Positions 18,933 to 28,444 are shown, numbered from the stretch's first letter. The stretch: DNA of 64,000 nucleotides from Selenomonas sp. ND2010 (GCF_000702005.1 NZ_KL370848.1:72901-136900); one strand, 5' to 3'. The notes: generated from the letters alone by a model not told the origin. A program made the numbers and translations.

Positions 18933-19397
18933 TTAATCGTGAATCTCATCCGGCCGGCAGGTTACGATACTGCCATCGGTTTCGTAATAAACGACTTGGG
19001 CCAGCTTCGCATTGCGGAGCATCCTGCGACAAAGCAGGCACGGTTTGCCCGAAGCCAGGCTGCCGTCGGCATTGATGCCGACAATGTAAATCGTCGCGCC
19101 TTCCATATCAGACGGGTCTGCGTTGATAATAGCATTCTGTTCGGCATGAACGGCTACGCATAATTCATAATTCTGCCCCTTCGGTACGTGAAGCCTTTCC
19201 CGTTCACAAATGCCGGTATCGATGCAGTTTGCCTCACCGCGGGGAGCACCATTGTACCCCGTGCTGATGATGATTTTATCCTTGACGATGATCGCTCCAT
19301 AACGGCGGCGCAGGCAGGTTGCCCGGCGGCCAACGGCTTTCGCAATATCCAGAAAATATTCCGTCCAATCCGGACGCTGTTGTTTTTCACGACTCAT
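18933..19397 (-). CDS. comEB: dCMP deaminase family protein (ComEB-like)
   Basis: A 154-residue zinc-dependent deaminase that converts dCMP to dUMP for thymidylate synthesis. The zinc site is HAEQN (about residue 84, with the catalytic glutamate) and PCLLC (about residue 120). A further Cys/His-containing segment (NCIDTGICERERLH) is typical of dCMP deaminases. The start overlaps the YqgF-like gene by 11 bp. It is the last gene of the long envelope cluster, although its role is nucleotide metabolism. The symbol follows the Bacillus homologue. Confidence 0.9.
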   Translation of the reverse strand: MSREKQQRPDWTEYFLDIAKAVGRRATCLRRRYGAIIVKDKIIISTGYNGAPRGEANCIDTGICERERLHVPKGQNYELCVAVHAEQNAIINADPSDMEGATIYIVGINADGSLASGKPCLLCRRMLRNAKLAQVVYYETDGSIVTCRPDEIHD

Positions 19398-19803
19398 GAT
19401 GACCTTCCTCCAAACTCTTTAAATAGCGATGTCCCAGTATGACCGCTACGAAATCATCCACCGGCTCCGGCGGGACCTGCATCGTTACCGGCAGCAGCCG
19501 CCGCCAGCCCTTGGGCGGATGAGCCTTCCAATATTCGCCCTTAGCCAATTCCGTCGTGCGGTACTCATCCAATACCACAACAGCAAGTTCTGGCAAAGCC
19601 GTTTGGATGCGCGCCCGGGCCTCTTTGCTCGTCGTCCCATTGCCTTCTACTAAAACTTCATAACCGTATTTCTGGCGGGCTTCTGCCAATTCTGCCTCCA
19701 GCCTTGCCGTTTCAATGACCTTCTGCCAAATCACCCGGCCGTCTTGGGCTAGTACGGCAAAGCCGCATTTGTCGCGGCCCGGGTCCAATGCTGCTATATT
19801 CAT
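19387..19803 (-). CDS. YqgF/RuvX-like RNase H-fold protein
   Basis: A 138-residue protein that begins MNIAALDPGRDKCGFAVL, the first strand and catalytic-aspartate motif of YqgF/RuvX-type nucleases. A glutamate in VLVEGNGTTS and DEYRTTELAKG and a late DDFVAV segment could supply the other acidic residues. True RuvX (YqgF) processes pre-16S rRNA, but this sequence is diverged, so it may be a second, specialised paralogue. The start is set at the ATG 5 nt after AGGAGG, ten codons inside a longer frame. It overlaps the dCMP deaminase gene. Confidence 0.75.
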   Translation of the reverse strand: MNIAALDPGRDKCGFAVLAQDGRVIWQKVIETARLEAELAEARQKYGYEVLVEGNGTTSKEARARIQTALPELAVVVLDEYRTTELAKGEYWKAHPPKGWRRLLPVTMQVPPEPVDDFVAVILGHRYLKSLEEGHHES

Positions 19804-19816
19804 CGATTCCTCCTGC

Positions 19817-19849
19817 AAGAAAGCCTCCCTCAAAGAGGAAGGCTTTCTT
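19817..19849 (-). terminator. Hairpin after the DUF3084 gene
   Basis: AAGAAAGCCT (19817-19826) pairs with AGGCTTTCTT (19840-19849), with a few further pairs inside. On the minus strand the U-tract is short, and the hairpin sits right before the YqgF-like gene's ribosome binding site. It probably attenuates rather than fully stops transcription. Confidence 0.55.
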
Positions 19850-19860
19850 TCTCATTCCTG

Positions 19861-21078
19861 TTAAGGTAAATTCCCTTGTTGTTCGACTCGAATTTTCAGC
19901 CGCAGCGGTCCAATCGCATCGGTTGCGCCATTCGCATAAGCCGATAATATCCAGGAACCATGCTTTCCGCGCAAGGATCCTACGATATCATAAAACTGTG
20001 CTCCCTCAATTACTCCGACAGTGCCACGAATGGGGTCGGGAAGGATCCCTTTGGCCGTAGCCGCCCGATTGACCTCGTTGAGGAAGTCCATGACTACCTG
20101 CTCCGGCTCGCTGTCCGACTTACCGGTCAGCATATACGGCTTAGCCAGAATGAATTCCTTATCTTCGTATACCGTGCTGTTCTTGTAGAGTTCCAATGTC
20201 GTCCGGATTGCCTCGCCGCGGACAAGATTGCCGGCAGCTACAATGCGGACAACCATATCGTTGCGGCTGGCTGCAATCGTCTTCACAGCCTCGGCGTATT
20301 CGGGCTGATAAATCCAGATATCCTGGTCCGATTTATCCTCACCGAGCTTTTCCGATACGTTGCGGTTGGCCAGTTCCGCCAAGGCCCGCAGATCGTTATC
20401 GACTTCAAACTGCGTGCGGCCGCCACGAACCACACCACTGGCTATGACTTCCCCGGCCTGATAAACGATGTCTCCCTCACGGATGGTAATCAAACCATCG
20501 CGGAGATTCTGTGCATGCCGTTCCAGCACTGCATTATTCTCGGTAAGCGTCTTATTGGTGCCTGTCAGCAATTCGTTCTGGGCACCCAACGTGGAATTTT
20601 CGGCTGCCAAAACGTCATTGCGATGCAGCAAATCGAGTTTTGCCGCCTCCAGCAGGCGATTGCCCTCCTGCAGCCGGGCCGATTTTTCTTCGAGCTCCTG
20701 CTGCTGTCCCTTGAGCTTTTCCACATCGTCTTTCGACTTTGCCAGTGCCTCATCGGTCTGCTGCTGCTCAACCTGTGCCTGCTGCAAGTCGGCCTGTGCT
20801 TGATTCAAGCTGTCCTTTGTCTCCCGCATCGTGCGATTAAGCTGCTCCATGCCAAAAAGCGCTGTGCGGACATTTTGTGAAGCAGCCGCCATGACGCCAA
20901 AGGTCAGGGTAGTAATACAGATACCGGTAAAAATCGTGATGACAACGGATGTATGGCGTGGCCTAAGGCCAAAAAGCGACAACCGCTTCTTACCGATTTT
21001 TGTTCCGAGCCGATCGCCAATAAACGCAATTGCGCCACCGGTAATAATCAGCACGACAATCAAAAGGACTCCATACAT
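19861..21078 (-). CDS. DUF3084 membrane-anchored coiled-coil protein
   Basis: A 405-residue protein with two N-terminal membrane helices (about 3-22 and 45-66) separated by a short basic loop (KKRLSLFGLRPRHTSV). A long Gln/Glu/Leu coiled coil follows (about 75-200), then a folded C-terminal domain. This is the architecture of DUF3084 proteins, found in Cyanobacteria and diderm Firmicutes, whose function is unknown. It directly follows lptG (40 bp), so a role in the envelope-spanning LPS export machinery or its scaffolding is a reasonable inference. Confidence 0.85.
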   Translation of the reverse strand: MYGVLLIVVLIITGGAIAFIGDRLGTKIGKKRLSLFGLRPRHTSVVITIFTGICITTLTFGVMAAASQNVRTALFGMEQLNRTMRETKDSLNQAQADLQQAQVEQQQTDEALAKSKDDVEKLKGQQQELEEKSARLQEGNRLLEAAKLDLLHRNDVLAAENSTLGAQNELLTGTNKTLTENNAVLERHAQNLRDGLITIREGDIVYQAGEVIASGVVRGGRTQFEVDNDLRALAELANRNVSEKLGEDKSDQDIWIYQPEYAEAVKTIAASRNDMVVRIVAAGNLVRGEAIRTTLELYKNSTVYEDKEFILAKPYMLTGKSDSEPEQVVMDFLNEVNRAATAKGILPDPIRGTVGVIEGAQFYDIVGSLRGKHGSWILSAYANGATDAIGPLRLKIRVEQQGNLP

Positions 21079-21118
21079 CCTTCCTCAATCCACCTTTCAC
21101 AATAATCAGCAGTCATCG

Positions 21119-22219
21119 TCAGCGTGATGCTCTGCGTATCAGGAAGAAACCAGCAATCAAGCCGACGATATTCGGAATCCATACCGCCAGCATCGGCGCA
21201 ATCGCACCGCTGCGTGCCAAGGCATTGCCCATTGTCATCAACGCATAATAGAAGAAAATGATGATGACACTCATGGCAAATCCTGCCGACGAAGAATTAC
21301 GCGTCGGCTGCAGGCCAAGCGGCACACCAATCAAAGCAAAAATCAAGCTGGCCATCGGCACCGTAACGCGCTGATAAAGTTCCGCCTCGAGCTTATTGGT
21401 ATTGATATACTGCGTCTTCATGATTTCGATTTGGGCTTTGAGTTCCTTCATCGTTAACTCTTCCGGGTCTTTTTGTTCCCGGACAATCTGCTTCGGATTC
21501 GCCTTTATGGGAAGCTTTTGGGAATCGAAGCGCATCGTATGCTCACTCTTGCCAGCTTCCGTCGCAATATCGTAAATCATGCCATTGTGCATATTCCACT
21601 CATTGCCACTCCACTCCGCATACTCAGCATTCTCGACATGGCTGACCTGGCCCTCATCATTAAATTCCTGCAGGGTAATCCCCTGCAGAGTCTGCGACTC
21701 TGCATCATAGCGGCGCGCATAAACCAACCGCTGGATCTTATCGTGGTTGAGGTCTTTCAAAATGATGTGCTCTTGCGACTTCATCCCGGTATTGCCCTGG
21801 ATTTCATAATAAAGAACGTTGCGATAAGCCGTATTGGCCCATGGCACAACATATTCATTGAACGCAATGGCACACATGCTGACGATAAGCCCCATCAAAA
21901 TAGCCGGTGCCGCAATACGGCCAAAACCGATACCACAGGACTTCATCGCCGTAATCTCGCTGGAGCTCGACAAACGGCCAAACGTCAGCAGGCTCGCCAG
22001 CAGCATCGACATCGGGAAGGTCCACATGATAACGGCTGGCAGACCAAAGATGAAGATTTTTACTACGGCTTGCAGCGAAGCACCATAATCCGTAATATAC
22101 TTGGCGATCTTAAAAAGCGTTCCCGAACCGATAAAAACTGCGGAGAAGGCACAGATGCCGAATAAGAAGGTCATGAACACTTCCCGAAATATGTATTTGT
22201 CTAAGATTCTTATATGCAT
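21119..22219 (-). CDS. lptG: LptF/LptG-family LPS export permease
   Basis: A 366-residue YjgP/YjgQ-family permease of the LptBFGC transporter, which extracts LPS from the inner membrane. It has N-terminal helices (DKYIFREVFMTFLFGICAFS), a large periplasmic beta-jellyroll (about 135-250) and C-terminal helices (SLIFALIGVPLGLQP is the family motif near residue 295). The start is placed at ATG 22219, 9 nt after TTGGAG; a TTG 18 nt upstream is less likely. Only one such permease is present here, so it is either a homodimer or pairs with a distant LptF. Calling it G rather than F is provisional. Confidence 0.88.
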   Translation of the reverse strand: MHIRILDKYIFREVFMTFLFGICAFSAVFIGSGTLFKIAKYITDYGASLQAVVKIFIFGLPAVIMWTFPMSMLLASLLTFGRLSSSSEITAMKSCGIGFGRIAAPAILMGLIVSMCAIAFNEYVVPWANTAYRNVLYYEIQGNTGMKSQEHIILKDLNHDKIQRLVYARRYDAESQTLQGITLQEFNDEGQVSHVENAEYAEWSGNEWNMHNGMIYDIATEAGKSEHTMRFDSQKLPIKANPKQIVREQKDPEELTMKELKAQIEIMKTQYINTNKLEAELYQRVTVPMASLIFALIGVPLGLQPTRNSSSAGFAMSVIIIFFYYALMTMGNALARSGAIAPMLAVWIPNIVGLIAGFFLIRRASR

Positions 22220-22233
22220 CGTTTGTTCTCCAA

Positions 22234-22953
22234 TCAAAGGGTGAAATTCTCACCCAGATAAAATTTCTTGGCGATTGGGCTGCTCGCAATCGTCTGGCTG
22301 TCGCCTTCCAGCAGGATTTTGCCTTCACTCAGGATATAGGCGCGATCGACAATCTGCAGCGTCTCACGGACATTGTGGTCGGTAATCAGGATGCCCATGC
22401 CGCGCTGGCGAAGATACTGGATAATATCCTGAATATCGGCTACGGCCAGCGGATCGACACCGGCAAACGGCTCATCGAGCAGAATAAACTGCGGCTCAAG
22501 TGCCAGGCAGCGGGCAATCTCAACCCGTCGTCTTTCACCACCGGAAAGTTCCGTTCCCTTGCGCTCCTGAACATGACCGATATGAAACTCTTCGATGAGC
22601 TCCTCATATTTGGCCTGCTGTTCCGCCGGGGACAATTTTGTCGTCTCGAGAATTGCCATGATATTTTCGCGCACGGTCAATTTCCGGAAAATCGAAGCTT
22701 CCTGCGTCAGATAACTGATTCCCAGTTCTGCCCGCTTATACATGGGCGAACTCGTGATGTCAATGTCCGAAAGGTATACTTCGCCAGATGTCGGATGCTC
22801 AAGTCCCACAATCATATAAAACGTCGTCGTTTTACCGGCACCATTCGGACCGAGGAGACCAACAATCTCCCCCTTTTCCACACGCAGGGAAACACGGTTC
22901 ACCGCCGTGCGTTCCTTAAATTTCTTTACCAGATTCTTCGCTTCGATATGCAA
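22234..22953 (-). CDS. lptB: LPS export ABC transporter ATPase
   Basis: A 239-residue cytoplasmic ATPase that drives LPS extraction. Walker A is [11 protein letters not shown] (about residue 36), the signature motif is [16 protein letters not shown] and Walker B is [15 protein letters not shown], the 'FAGVDP' form that marks LptB. The C-terminal [17 protein letters not shown] is also typical. It lies between lptA and lptG, as in proteobacterial clusters. Length is normal. Confidence 0.97.
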   Translation of the reverse strand: MHIEAKNLVKKFKERTAVNRVSLRVEKGEIVGLLGPNGAGKTTTFYMIVGLEHPTSGEVYLSDIDITSSPMYKRAELGISYLTQEASIFRKLTVRENIMAILETTKLSPAEQQAKYEELIEEFHIGHVQERKGTELSGGERRRVEIARCLALEPQFILLDEPFAGVDPLAVADIQDIIQYLRQRGMGILITDHNVRETLQIVDRAYILSEGKILLEGDSQTIASSPIAKKFYLGENFTL

Positions 22954-22980
22954 AGCCCTAACCCTCCAACAATATACTGC

Positions 22981-23667
22981 TTATTTTACCTTAGCCGCCC
23001 CATCGCTTGCAAGGTAAATCGTCAAACGATTGCTCTTCATCGTATTGTTATCCTGAACTGCCCAGGCATTGCCCGTTACGACAACGCGTCCCTGTTCCTT
23101 ACCATAGTAATCCATGCGATCGCCACCGGCTTCCATGTCCTTCGGCGGACTAACGAGATGCGCATTGCCCGAACCGACATAATGGGCATCGTCCAGCCAA
23201 CCTTCCAGGCGATTGGCCGTAAAGGTGCCGTCCGCACTAGAAATCGTACCGCCGGATGCAATCAACACATATTTATTCTGGTTCGGGTAGTAATCCACCT
23301 GCTCACCACTGAAACTTTTATCGCCCTGAGTGCCATAAACACCACCAGTAGCCAGCATGTGATTCTGTCCATCCGTCATGACTTTCGCACAGGTAATGCG
23401 CGTATCATCCGTAGTCGCAACGACATTTCCCTCTACAGTACCTTCCTGCGTTTTGGTATTATACGTTGCCCGCTGGCCCGTGACGCGCGAATTCCCACGC
23501 GTCATCGTCACACCGCCATCGGCTGATGCCAGCCCTGTGCTCATATCGTATTCCACCGTATCGGCATTGAGTTCCGCCGGCTCTCCTGCGGCACTGATAC
23601 CATGCATTGGCAGGACCGCGCTGACGGCTAATGCCAGCAATATCTTTTTCATTTTGCTCGATTTCAT
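22981..23667 (-). CDS. lptA: LptA/OstA-like periplasmic LPS bridge protein
   Basis: A 228-residue exported protein. A signal peptide (about 1-27, ending GISAAGEP) precedes OstA-type beta-jellyroll repeats, seen as ADTVEYDMSTGLASADGG, VVATTDDTRITCAK and similar strands. LptA monomers stack into the bridge that carries LPS across the periplasm. It is somewhat longer than the E. coli protein (185 residues). Its start overlaps the lptC stop by 4 bp (ATGA), with GGGAGG as the ribosome binding site. Confidence 0.88.
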   Translation of the reverse strand: MKSSKMKKILLALAVSAVLPMHGISAAGEPAELNADTVEYDMSTGLASADGGVTMTRGNSRVTGQRATYNTKTQEGTVEGNVVATTDDTRITCAKVMTDGQNHMLATGGVYGTQGDKSFSGEQVDYYPNQNKYVLIASGGTISSADGTFTANRLEGWLDDAHYVGSGNAHLVSPPKDMEAGGDRMDYYGKEQGRVVVTGNAWAVQDNNTMKSNRLTIYLASDGAAKVK

Positions 23668-24215
23668 TCGCTAGTTCCTCCCTTGACAAGGTGTGCCTTG
23701 CCGACAATTTTGATTTTATTGAAGCCATCGGTGCTCTCGATGCGGTCACCAGTTGCCTTCATATCATCTTTCACAGCAGTTGCATCACCGACAGCTGCCA
23801 GCAATTCGTCTTTCGCAGTCCAGCGAAGCTCTTTGCTCGAAAGCTTTGCCCCATCACTGGTCGTGATGGCTACGTTACCGGTAATCGCAATATCCTTGGT
23901 CTCGTTGTCATAGTTTCCACCATCGGCATGAACCTCGACCGTGCGGCCATCCTTTGCATAAAATTTGCCGGTAAGTTTCTCAAAGGTAACATTTTTCGAC
24001 TCCACATCCACTTGGATATGTTCCGCCGTCAGTTCCCAAATAGTCCGGCCATCTTTTTCCTCACGGATGGTGTTGCCATCATAAGTCATTACCTTAGTTT
24101 CCTGGGACTGTTCCGTTTGCTGCGGTGCCTCCGGTACAGTTGCCACCGCCCAGATTACCAGTGCGGCAAAAGCTGCGATACCGAGGGCCAGCAAAATCTT
24201 ATTTCGCTTGCTCAT
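23664..24215 (-). CDS. lptC: LptC-like inner-membrane LPS export protein
   Basis: A 183-residue bitopic protein. One N-terminal membrane helix (about 6-26) is followed by a periplasmic LptC/OstA-fold domain with repeating strands (KVMTYDGNTIREEKDGRTIW, IRSTDGFNKIKIVGKAHLV-like). LptC receives LPS from LptFG and passes it to LptA. It overlaps both neighbours by 4 bp, indicating tight translational coupling lpxL-lptC-lptA. Size is typical (E. coli 191). Confidence 0.9.
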   Translation of the reverse strand: MSKRNKILLALGIAAFAALVIWAVATVPEAPQQTEQSQETKVMTYDGNTIREEKDGRTIWELTAEHIQVDVESKNVTFEKLTGKFYAKDGRTVEVHADGGNYDNETKDIAITGNVAITTSDGAKLSSKELRWTAKDELLAAVGDATAVKDDMKATGDRIESTDGFNKIKIVGKAHLVKGGTSE

Positions 24216-25126
24216 TTATCTGCCCCCTGCGATTTGACCGTATGATGTTTGCCGGTTTTCTGCTCCTCAGGCGGCGTATTCCAACGCTTCTGGAACCACA
24301 GCCACTGCGTCGGATTATCGCGGATAACCTGCTCAACGATTTTCGTCATACGTACCGTAAAATCGAAGAGATCCTTGTCCGTATCACCGGTATCCTCATA
24401 CCGCATGATTTCCCCTACAAGAACTTTATGCTTACCGTTCGGCTGACGGATAATGAAAGCTGGCACGACCGGCGAGTTGAATTTATGCGCAAATACAGCA
24501 GCTCCCATCGGCGTCGAGGCAATCTTTCCCAAAAACGGGATAAATGCACCACCTGGTCCGCCATCCTGATCCGACAGGAAGCCAAGAATTTTCCCCTGGC
24601 GAAGTGCCCGGGCCGCTGACAAAAGTTCACTGGTACCACGGGAGAAAATCTCCACATGGATGGTCTTACGAAGGTCGTTCAACGCATTGGTGTACTGCAT
24701 ATTGGGCTGCGGTTTAGCAATCGCCGTAACGGGCAGACCATTTAACGTGAACGAAGCCGAAAGCCATTCCCAAGTACCGATATGGCCGGTGACAATTACC
24801 ACGCCTTTCTTTTCGGCCAGTGCTGCTTTCAAACGCTCCAGATGGTCAATTTCAATATACTGCTCAAAATTTTTCTCGTTAAGATGCGGCATATAGAGGA
24901 TTTCCAGTACATTGCGCGCGAGATTCACAAATGACTCCCGCACGACCTTGCGGGCCTCATCTTCCGAGAGATTGAGTGCTGGCATCATCTGGGCCACGGC
25001 CCGCTCCCTCTCCTTTTTTACCAGGAGATAATAGAGATTGCCCAGCACCCGGCCAGCTGCCATGAGCAGCCGGTATGGCATATGGCATACCAGCCAGCTC
25101 ATGAACATCACAAATTTATAATGCAT
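24212..25126 (-). CDS. Lipid A acyltransferase (LpxL/HtrB family), copy 1
   Basis: A 304-residue inner-membrane acyltransferase adding a secondary acyl chain to Kdo2-lipid A. The catalytic HX4E motif is HIGTWE near residue 117. SDQDGGPGGAFIPFLGK near residue 185 is the second family block. It has an N-terminal hydrophobic anchor. It follows kdsC by 42 bp and overlaps lptC. A second copy with only moderate similarity is found at 37215-38084; which adds the first and which the second chain cannot be told from sequence. Confidence 0.92.
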   Translation of the reverse strand: MHYKFVMFMSWLVCHMPYRLLMAAGRVLGNLYYLLVKKERERAVAQMMPALNLSEDEARKVVRESFVNLARNVLEILYMPHLNEKNFEQYIEIDHLERLKAALAEKKGVVIVTGHIGTWEWLSASFTLNGLPVTAIAKPQPNMQYTNALNDLRKTIHVEIFSRGTSELLSAARALRQGKILGFLSDQDGGPGGAFIPFLGKIASTPMGAAVFAHKFNSPVVPAFIIRQPNGKHKVLVGEIMRYEDTGDTDKDLFDFTVRMTKIVEQVIRDNPTQWLWFQKRWNTPPEEQKTGKHHTVKSQGADK

Positions 25127-25168
25127 GGATTACGTTCCCCCAAATACACTTGATTCACTGTTTCCTGA

Positions 25169-25735
25169 TTACTGCGCCAGCTCCCCACTAGTCGGCGAAG
25201 CTGACGGATAAAAATCCTGCATGAGCGCCTGCCATTTTCCCTGCGCTTTCAGAATGAATTCGATGAGTTCGCGAACGGCACCACGGCCTCCTGGATAGCT
25301 TGCCGTGAGCAAAGCTTCCTGGCGAACCTCCGCAACAGCATCGTTTACCGCCATCGGTAAACCAACCTGTAACAGGATTGGCAGGTCGATGAGATCATCG
25401 CCAATATAGCCGATTTCCTCATCGCGCAGGCCTAATTTCTCCTTGAGTTCCTGATAGGCAGTCCGTTTGTCGAGCTTACCCTGGAACACTTCCGAAATAT
25501 GAAGCTCTTTGGCGCGAAAAGCCACTTGTTTCGAATTTCTGCCCGTTATAATGGCGGTCTTGATGCCAGCTTTATGCGCCAGCGTGATGCCAAGCCCATC
25601 GCGGCAGAAAAACGGTTTATATAGCTCCCCCTCAGCGCCGATATAAATCCCACCGTCGGTCAAAACCCCATCGACATCAAAAATAATCAACTTGATGTGT
25701 TTTGCCCGTTCGAGGGCACCGCATTTCTGGTCCAT
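25169..25735 (-). CDS. kdsC: 3-deoxy-D-manno-octulosonate 8-phosphate phosphatase
   Basis: A 188-residue HAD-family phosphatase that converts Kdo-8-phosphate to Kdo. The nucleophile motif IIFDVDGVLTDGG is near residue 18, the second motif is ITGRNSKQV and the metal-binding GDDLIDLPIL follows. The start is the ATG one base after the kdsD stop, with AAGGAG inside the kdsD end. A short Pro/Ser tail at the C-terminus is unusual but unremarkable. It completes the kdsB-A-D-C set. Confidence 0.94.
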   Translation of the reverse strand: MDQKCGALERAKHIKLIIFDVDGVLTDGGIYIGAEGELYKPFFCRDGLGITLAHKAGIKTAIITGRNSKQVAFRAKELHISEVFQGKLDKRTAYQELKEKLGLRDEEIGYIGDDLIDLPILLQVGLPMAVNDAVAEVRQEALLTASYPGGRGAVRELIEFILKAQGKWQALMQDFYPSASPTSGELAQ

Positions 25736-25736
25736 A

Positions 25737-26711
25737 TCAAACAACTCCTTGACGCAGCAGGTCGGTCAGATGGACAATGCCAACCGGATTGTGGTCATCA
25801 TCCACTACCGGCAGAACTGTAACCGGACGCGGCTTGTGCTTCTCCATAACAGAAAGTGCCGAAGCTGCCAAAGCGTCCTCGCGAATCATCAGCGGATTCT
25901 CAAACATGATATTATGCACTGGTTCATCGAGGAATTTATAATCCTTAGCCAGCGCACGGCGAATGATTCCATCGGTGATCAGGCCGACAAACTTACCATT
26001 TTCATCCACGACAGAAGCAGCGCCAAGGCCCTTGTCCGTCATGATAAAGAGCGCATCTTTCGCCGTCTTATCCTGCGATACAACCGGATTGTCTTCCCCG
26101 GTATGCATGACATTTGAAACCTTCAGGAGCAAACGGCGTCCCAGTGCTCCACCTGGATGGAACAGGGCAAAATCCTGACTGGTGAAGTTACGGACCGACA
26201 TCAGCGCTACCGCCATGGCATCCCCCATCGCCAGCGTTGCCGTCGTGCTGGCCGTTGGCGCCAATCCCAGCGGGCAGGCTTCCTTTTCCACGCCAATATC
26301 GATGAAATAATCGCTGTTCTTTCCGAGCTGGGATTCACGCCGGCCACTCATGGCAATAATCTTGGCACCAATGCGGCGGATAATCGGCAGGATATTGACA
26401 ATTTCCGACGACTCGCCACTATTGCTGATGGCAATGACTACATCGTTCTCCGTAACCATACCCAAATCACCATGGAAGGCCTCTGCCGGATGCATGAAGA
26501 ACGAAGGCGTTCCCGTGCTGGCAAAGGTAGCGGCAATCTTGCGGCCGATGTGGCCAGATTTTCCCATGCCCGTAACAATGACACGGGCCGGACAATCCAG
26601 AATGCACTGCACCGCCGCCATGAATTCATCGTCAATGCGTTCTTTCAGCTTTAATACCGCATCGGCTTCAATTTCCAGCGTTTCGATGGCCTTTTCTTTT
26701 ACCTTTATCAC
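25737..26711 (-). CDS. kdsD: D-arabinose 5-phosphate isomerase
   Basis: A 324-residue enzyme that isomerises ribulose-5-phosphate to arabinose-5-phosphate, the first step of Kdo synthesis. It has a SIS domain (about 35-170; VTGMGKSGHIGRKIAATFAS, ISNSGESSEI) followed by two CBS domains. The start is set at GTG 26711, just after AAGGGGA; an upstream TTG would give eight more residues. The location inside the kds block separates it from the sugar-catabolic paralogues (GutQ). Confidence 0.94.
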   Translation of the reverse strand: MIKVKEKAIETLEIEADAVLKLKERIDDEFMAAVQCILDCPARVIVTGMGKSGHIGRKIAATFASTGTPSFFMHPAEAFHGDLGMVTENDVVIAISNSGESSEIVNILPIIRRIGAKIIAMSGRRESQLGKNSDYFIDIGVEKEACPLGLAPTASTTATLAMGDAMAVALMSVRNFTSQDFALFHPGGALGRRLLLKVSNVMHTGEDNPVVSQDKTAKDALFIMTDKGLGAASVVDENGKFVGLITDGIIRRALAKDYKFLDEPVHNIMFENPLMIREDALAASALSVMEKHKPRPVTVLPVVDDDHNPVGIVHLTDLLRQGVV

Positions 26712-26766
26712 AAGTCTTTTCCCCTTATGTAACAATCATTCCAACAAAGTGTCTTAATAGCAGGCA

Positions 26767-27597
26767 TCAGCCCTTGAATTTCTTGCGCACAATTTCATGG
26801 ATTGCCACGGCATCTTTCAAGAGATCTTCGAGTTTATCGAGGTAAACCATGTTCGCGCCATCCGAGAGAGCTTCTTCCGGATTGTCATGGACTTCCAGGA
26901 ACAGCGCATCGATGCCAGCACCGACCGCAGCACGGACGAGGAATTCCACATACTCACGATTGCCAGCTGAAGTCGTGCCATTGCCGCCCGGCAGCTGTAC
27001 GCTGTGGGTACCGTCCATAACGACCGGATAGCCAAAGGACCGCATGATCGGCAGCGAACGCATATCTACGACCAGATTGTTATAGCCAAAGGACGCCCCG
27101 CGTTCCGTCAGCATGATCTGCTCGCAGCCACTCTCATGGAGCTTGTCCACGACGTTGCGCATGTCTTTGGGCGCCAGGAACTGACCTTTTTTGACGTTGA
27201 CCACCCGCCCCGTCTGGGCAGCAGCATGAAGCAGGTCCGTCTGGCGGCACAAGAAGGCCGGAATCTGCAGGATGTCGGCGACTTTTGCCACGGGTTCGGC
27301 CTGATAGGTCTCATGAATATCCGTTACAACCGGAACCTGCAGTTCTTCTTTGATCTGCTGCAGCATCTCCAAGCCCTTTTCCATCCCCGGGCCGCGGAAG
27401 CTGTGGAAGGAGGAACGATTTGCTTTGTCAAAGGAAGCTTTGAAAACATAGTTGATGTCGAGTCGCTCACAGATTTCCTTGATGGTGCGGCCAATCAACA
27501 GGCAGCGGTCCATTTCCTCCAACACGCAAGGGCCAGCCAACAGCGTCAGTTTCTCGCCGCCGCCAATTTCAAAATTTCCCACTTTTACCTTATTCAT
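26767..27597 (-). CDS. kdsA: Kdo-8-phosphate synthase
   Basis: A 276-residue TIM-barrel enzyme that condenses arabinose-5-phosphate with phosphoenolpyruvate. Signature parts are [10 protein letters not shown] at the N-terminus, [20 protein letters not shown] near residue 55, [15 protein letters not shown], and [16 protein letters not shown] in the second half. It has the FGYNNLV asparagine rather than the cysteine of metal-dependent forms, suggesting the metal-independent class (inference from family knowledge). RBS AAGGAGAG precedes ATG. Confidence 0.95.
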   Translation of the reverse strand: MNKVKVGNFEIGGGEKLTLLAGPCVLEEMDRCLLIGRTIKEICERLDINYVFKASFDKANRSSFHSFRGPGMEKGLEMLQQIKEELQVPVVTDIHETYQAEPVAKVADILQIPAFLCRQTDLLHAAAQTGRVVNVKKGQFLAPKDMRNVVDKLHESGCEQIMLTERGASFGYNNLVVDMRSLPIMRSFGYPVVMDGTHSVQLPGGNGTTSAGNREYVEFLVRAAVGAGIDALFLEVHDNPEEALSDGANMVYLDKLEDLLKDAVAIHEIVRKKFKG

Positions 27598-27676
27598 AAT
27601 CGTCTCTCCTTTATAAAGAATTTACATTGCTTATATTTCCCCACACCCATAAAGGCAGGGGCCATCTTTTCCCAAA

Positions 27677-28408
27677 TTATAACGCCATTTTACGATAAAT
27701 CTCGTTGACTTTTTCCAGGTCTTCTGCCGTATCGACGCCCACGAATTTCGCCTTGGTTTCCACCACTTTGATACGATAACCATTTTCCAGCGCCCGCAGC
27801 TGTTCCAAGGATTCCGCAGACTCTAACGGCGTAGACTCCATTTTGGCATACTGCAGCAGGAATTCGCGTTTGTAGGCATAAATCCCGATATGCTTATAGA
27901 CCGGACAACCCTCATGACGTGGATACGGCATCAAGGAACGAGAGAAATACAGCGCATAGCCATTCTTATCCGTTACGACTTTGACGTTATTGGGATTTGA
28001 CTTCTCTTCCTCATCGGTAATCTCCGTCTTGACCGTAGCCATCTGGAGCTCCTCATCCTTTTCAAATACTGCTGCGAGTTCATCAATAAGCGACGGCTCG
28101 ATAAGCGGTTCGTCGCCCTGTACATTGATGATTAGATCTGCCTCAGGGAAGGAAGCCGCCACCTCAGCTAAGCGATCCGTCCCCGTCGGATGGTCTTTCC
28201 GTGTCATCATCGCCTGACCACCATGCTCTTTTACGGCGTTCAGAATACGTTCGTCATCCGTAGCGACGATTGTCTGGCTGACTTTTCCGGCCTTTGATGC
28301 GCGGTCATAAACACGGCAAATCATCGGTTTGCCGGCAATATCTTTCAGCGGTTTACCCGGCAGTCTCGTCGAAGCGAAACGAGCCGGGATGACACATAAT
28401 ACATTCAT
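27677..28408 (-). CDS. kdsB: CMP-Kdo synthetase
   Basis: A 243-residue cytidylyltransferase that activates Kdo. The N-terminus NVLCVIPARFASTRLPGKPL is the nucleotide-binding signature, NVQGDEPLI near residue 98 is the Mg2+/sugar site and the KHIGIYAYKREFL block follows. The start is set at the second ATG, which is properly spaced from AAAGGA, four codons inside the first. It follows the waaA-lpxK fusion by 36 bp. Confidence 0.96.
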   Translation of the reverse strand: MNVLCVIPARFASTRLPGKPLKDIAGKPMICRVYDRASKAGKVSQTIVATDDERILNAVKEHGGQAMMTRKDHPTGTDRLAEVAASFPEADLIINVQGDEPLIEPSLIDELAAVFEKDEELQMATVKTEITDEEEKSNPNNVKVVTDKNGYALYFSRSLMPYPRHEGCPVYKHIGIYAYKREFLLQYAKMESTPLESAESLEQLRALENGYRIKVVETKAKFVGVDTAEDLEKVNEIYRKMAL

Positions 28409-28444
28409 GGATTGTACCATCCTTTCATGAACATTTCCTTGAGA

